Below the pieces are notes generated by a model. The model was given only the letters and a program-made list of their open reading frames with translations, was not told the origin of the DNA and did not search any database. The position numbers were made by a program, and so were the translations under genes. Shown here one piece after another: positions 63,147 to 64,000 of a DNA stretch of 64,000 nt (the stretch's first letter is position 1; each line of letters opens with the position of its first letter). The stretch spans positions 186,001 through 250,000 of the forward strand of contig NZ_JAGKJK010000003.1 of NCBI RefSeq assembly GCF_020329435.1, read 5' to 3'. Origin of the DNA: Bradyrhizobium hereditatis. Lineage in GTDB: Bacteria > Pseudomonadota > Alphaproteobacteria > Rhizobiales > Xanthobacteraceae.

Positions 63147-63671
63147 ATGACCAAGTTGCCCCAGCATCCTGTCGGACTTGGCACCTCTTCGCAAAGGCTC
63201 AATACCCACGACCATGAGCCAGCGAACAAACCGGCCGTCCTTCAAGTCCATAATTTAGAGATCCATGGCGCCGATGGCGATGGCGAGAAGAGGCACGGGT
63301 CGGTTTGGCCGGATACCGAGGCGCCGGATCTGCCAATCGAGGCCGCGCTTGACGTCAACGATATCGATGCCGTCTCGCGTGTCAGTCTCAACGACAGGCG
63401 CGTACGGATAGCTGAGCTCGATCCCCGTGCAGCACTCGCTTCACTTTATGGCCGCAATCTCGCAACTGGCCTGCTCTCCTTCGTGACACCACGCCTGCGT
63501 GATCCGGACGTGCTGCGAGCAGAGAAGCATAGTGTTCTTCTGGAGCGCTTGGCCGATAGGCTACGGGCCGGACCGGAGGATTCGGTGCGTGAAGGGACGG
63601 ACGCCCTGCAGCAGGAGCTCCGCCGGCTCATCCTGCTCCGGCAGAACCAGAACAGCTTGATTGGGAGCTAG
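63147..63671 (+). CDS. Type III secretion-associated protein of unknown function
   Basis: A 174-residue protein (GGAG six bases upstream of the ATG), largely polar at the N-terminus with a helical C-terminal half (KHSVLLERLADRLRAGPEDS; LQQELRRLILLRQNQN). It lies between rhcD and a TPR-like gene in the same operon, where other rhizobia have small regulators or gatekeeper-related genes. I do not recognise its family from sequence. Confidence 0.6.
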   Translation: MTKLPQHPVGLGTSSQRLNTHDHEPANKPAVLQVHNLEIHGADGDGEKRHGSVWPDTEAPDLPIEAALDVNDIDAVSRVSLNDRRVRIAELDPRAALASLYGRNLATGLLSFVTPRLRDPDVLRAEKHSVLLERLADRLRAGPEDSVREGTDALQQELRRLILLRQNQNSLIGS

Positions 63672-63672
63672 C

Positions 63673-64000
63673 ATGATCGACTCGGGCGGAGCGCAGTTCG
63701 CCAGTCCACCGCCGCCGGCCGATGCTTCCAAAACCGGCGATGTCTTGCCAATCTCGGGGCAGGAGCGCGATTTGGTCTGCGCAATATCCTTCGTCCACCT
63801 TGCGTGTGGACAGAGCGCACGAGCTCTCGCTCTGTTGCGGCTCATTGCCCATGACTACTCGCAGGACGTCGACCTGCTTCGCATTCTTACCTATGCTCTC
63901 ATCTCAGAGGGTTTTGGCGATGAAGCACTTGCGGTGCTTGATAGACTAGACACGCTTGACGACGAGCCCTCCTCGCGTCTGCCTTTGACGCTTCTTCGCA
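63673..64000 (+). CDS. TPR-like type III secretion protein, 3' end outside window
   Basis: Starts at the ATG at 63673, directly after the previous stop, and is still open at the right edge (109 codons seen). Helical pairs (AISFVHLACGQSRARALALL; ILTYALISEGFGDEALAVLD) look like tetratricopeptide repeats, as in the small SctY/chaperone-type proteins of type III loci. rhcV would be expected further right. Confidence 0.6.
   Translation, partial: MIDSGGAQFASPPPPADASKTGDVLPISGQERDLVCAISFVHLACGQSARALALLRLIAHDYSQDVDLLRILTYALISEGFGDEALAVLDRLDTLDDEPSSRLPLTLLR

Noticed and set aside
1..64000. CRISPR arrays, tRNA and rRNA genes, replication origin
   Set aside because: None seen: no regular short repeats with spacers, no cloverleaf with CCA-type end, no rRNA-like sequence. 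The tandem repeats present all lie within coding sequence.

Overview
The window looks like part of the symbiosis island of a soybean-type Bradyrhizobium. The evidence is a complete rhizobial (Rhc) type III secretion locus with ttsI, nopB, nolU, nolV, nolW, nopA, nopC and a DUF1521 NopE effector, repeated tts-box promoters, and a GDP-fucose cassette (noeL-nolK, beside a noeI-like methyltransferase) of the kind that serves Nod-factor decoration. Coding density is low for a bacterium. Insertion-sequence scraps and frameshifted genes are common, as expected of a decaying, horizontally acquired island.

Layout. At 1-1.6 kb is the end of an operon encoding an E1-like (ThiF) adenylyltransferase and a JAB/JAMM protease, which is the ubiquitin-like chemistry of bacterial defence operons. 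At 1.6-4 kb is a glycoside hydrolase fused to RTX calcium-binding repeats. From 4 to 15 kb the DNA is sparse: MarR, Crp/Fnr and Lrp regulators, a phosphopantetheinyl transferase, IS66 remnants, a dead mazEF pair and other fragments. At 14.9-19.1 kb are an FkbM methyltransferase, noeL-nolK in GC-rich DNA, and a frameshifted tricarboxylate-binding protein gene. At 19.8-21.6 kb is a hipBA toxin-antitoxin operon with four evenly phased palindromic operators. At 21.8-25 kb are a frameshifted luciferase-like monooxygenase and a broken SKWP-repeat effector. At 25.8-27.3 kb are two paralogous ParA-like P-loop ATPase genes.

From 27.5 kb to the right edge lies the type III secretion regulon. ttsI, the secretin gene rhcC2 and a CpaD-like lipoprotein gene run rightward at 35.7-38.6 kb. 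The apparatus operon nopB-rhcJ-nolU-nolV-rhcN-rhcO-rhcQ-rhcR-rhcS-rhcT-rhcU runs leftward from 47 to 38.6 kb. nolW (rhcC1) is at 51.9 kb, nopE at 59-60.6 kb, and nopC-nopA-rhcD plus two further genes run off the right edge. Eight tts boxes with a gene downstream were found (one only 37 bases from its start codon), plus a relic. They would place four related modular effectors (27.8, 31.0, 48.2 and 52.9 kb), a 69-residue protein, nopE and the apparatus genes under TtsI control.

The most notable observations are: (1) a duplication of the divergent nopB/nolW promoter region in which each copy has lost the opposite gene; (2) a RhcU protein with TGQA where the family autocleavage motif NPTH is expected; (3) a family of four tts-controlled effectors built by shuffling the same modules; (4) the hipBA operator array; and (5) the remains of a SKWP-repeat effector. 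All calls are by reading the sequence; no database search was run.
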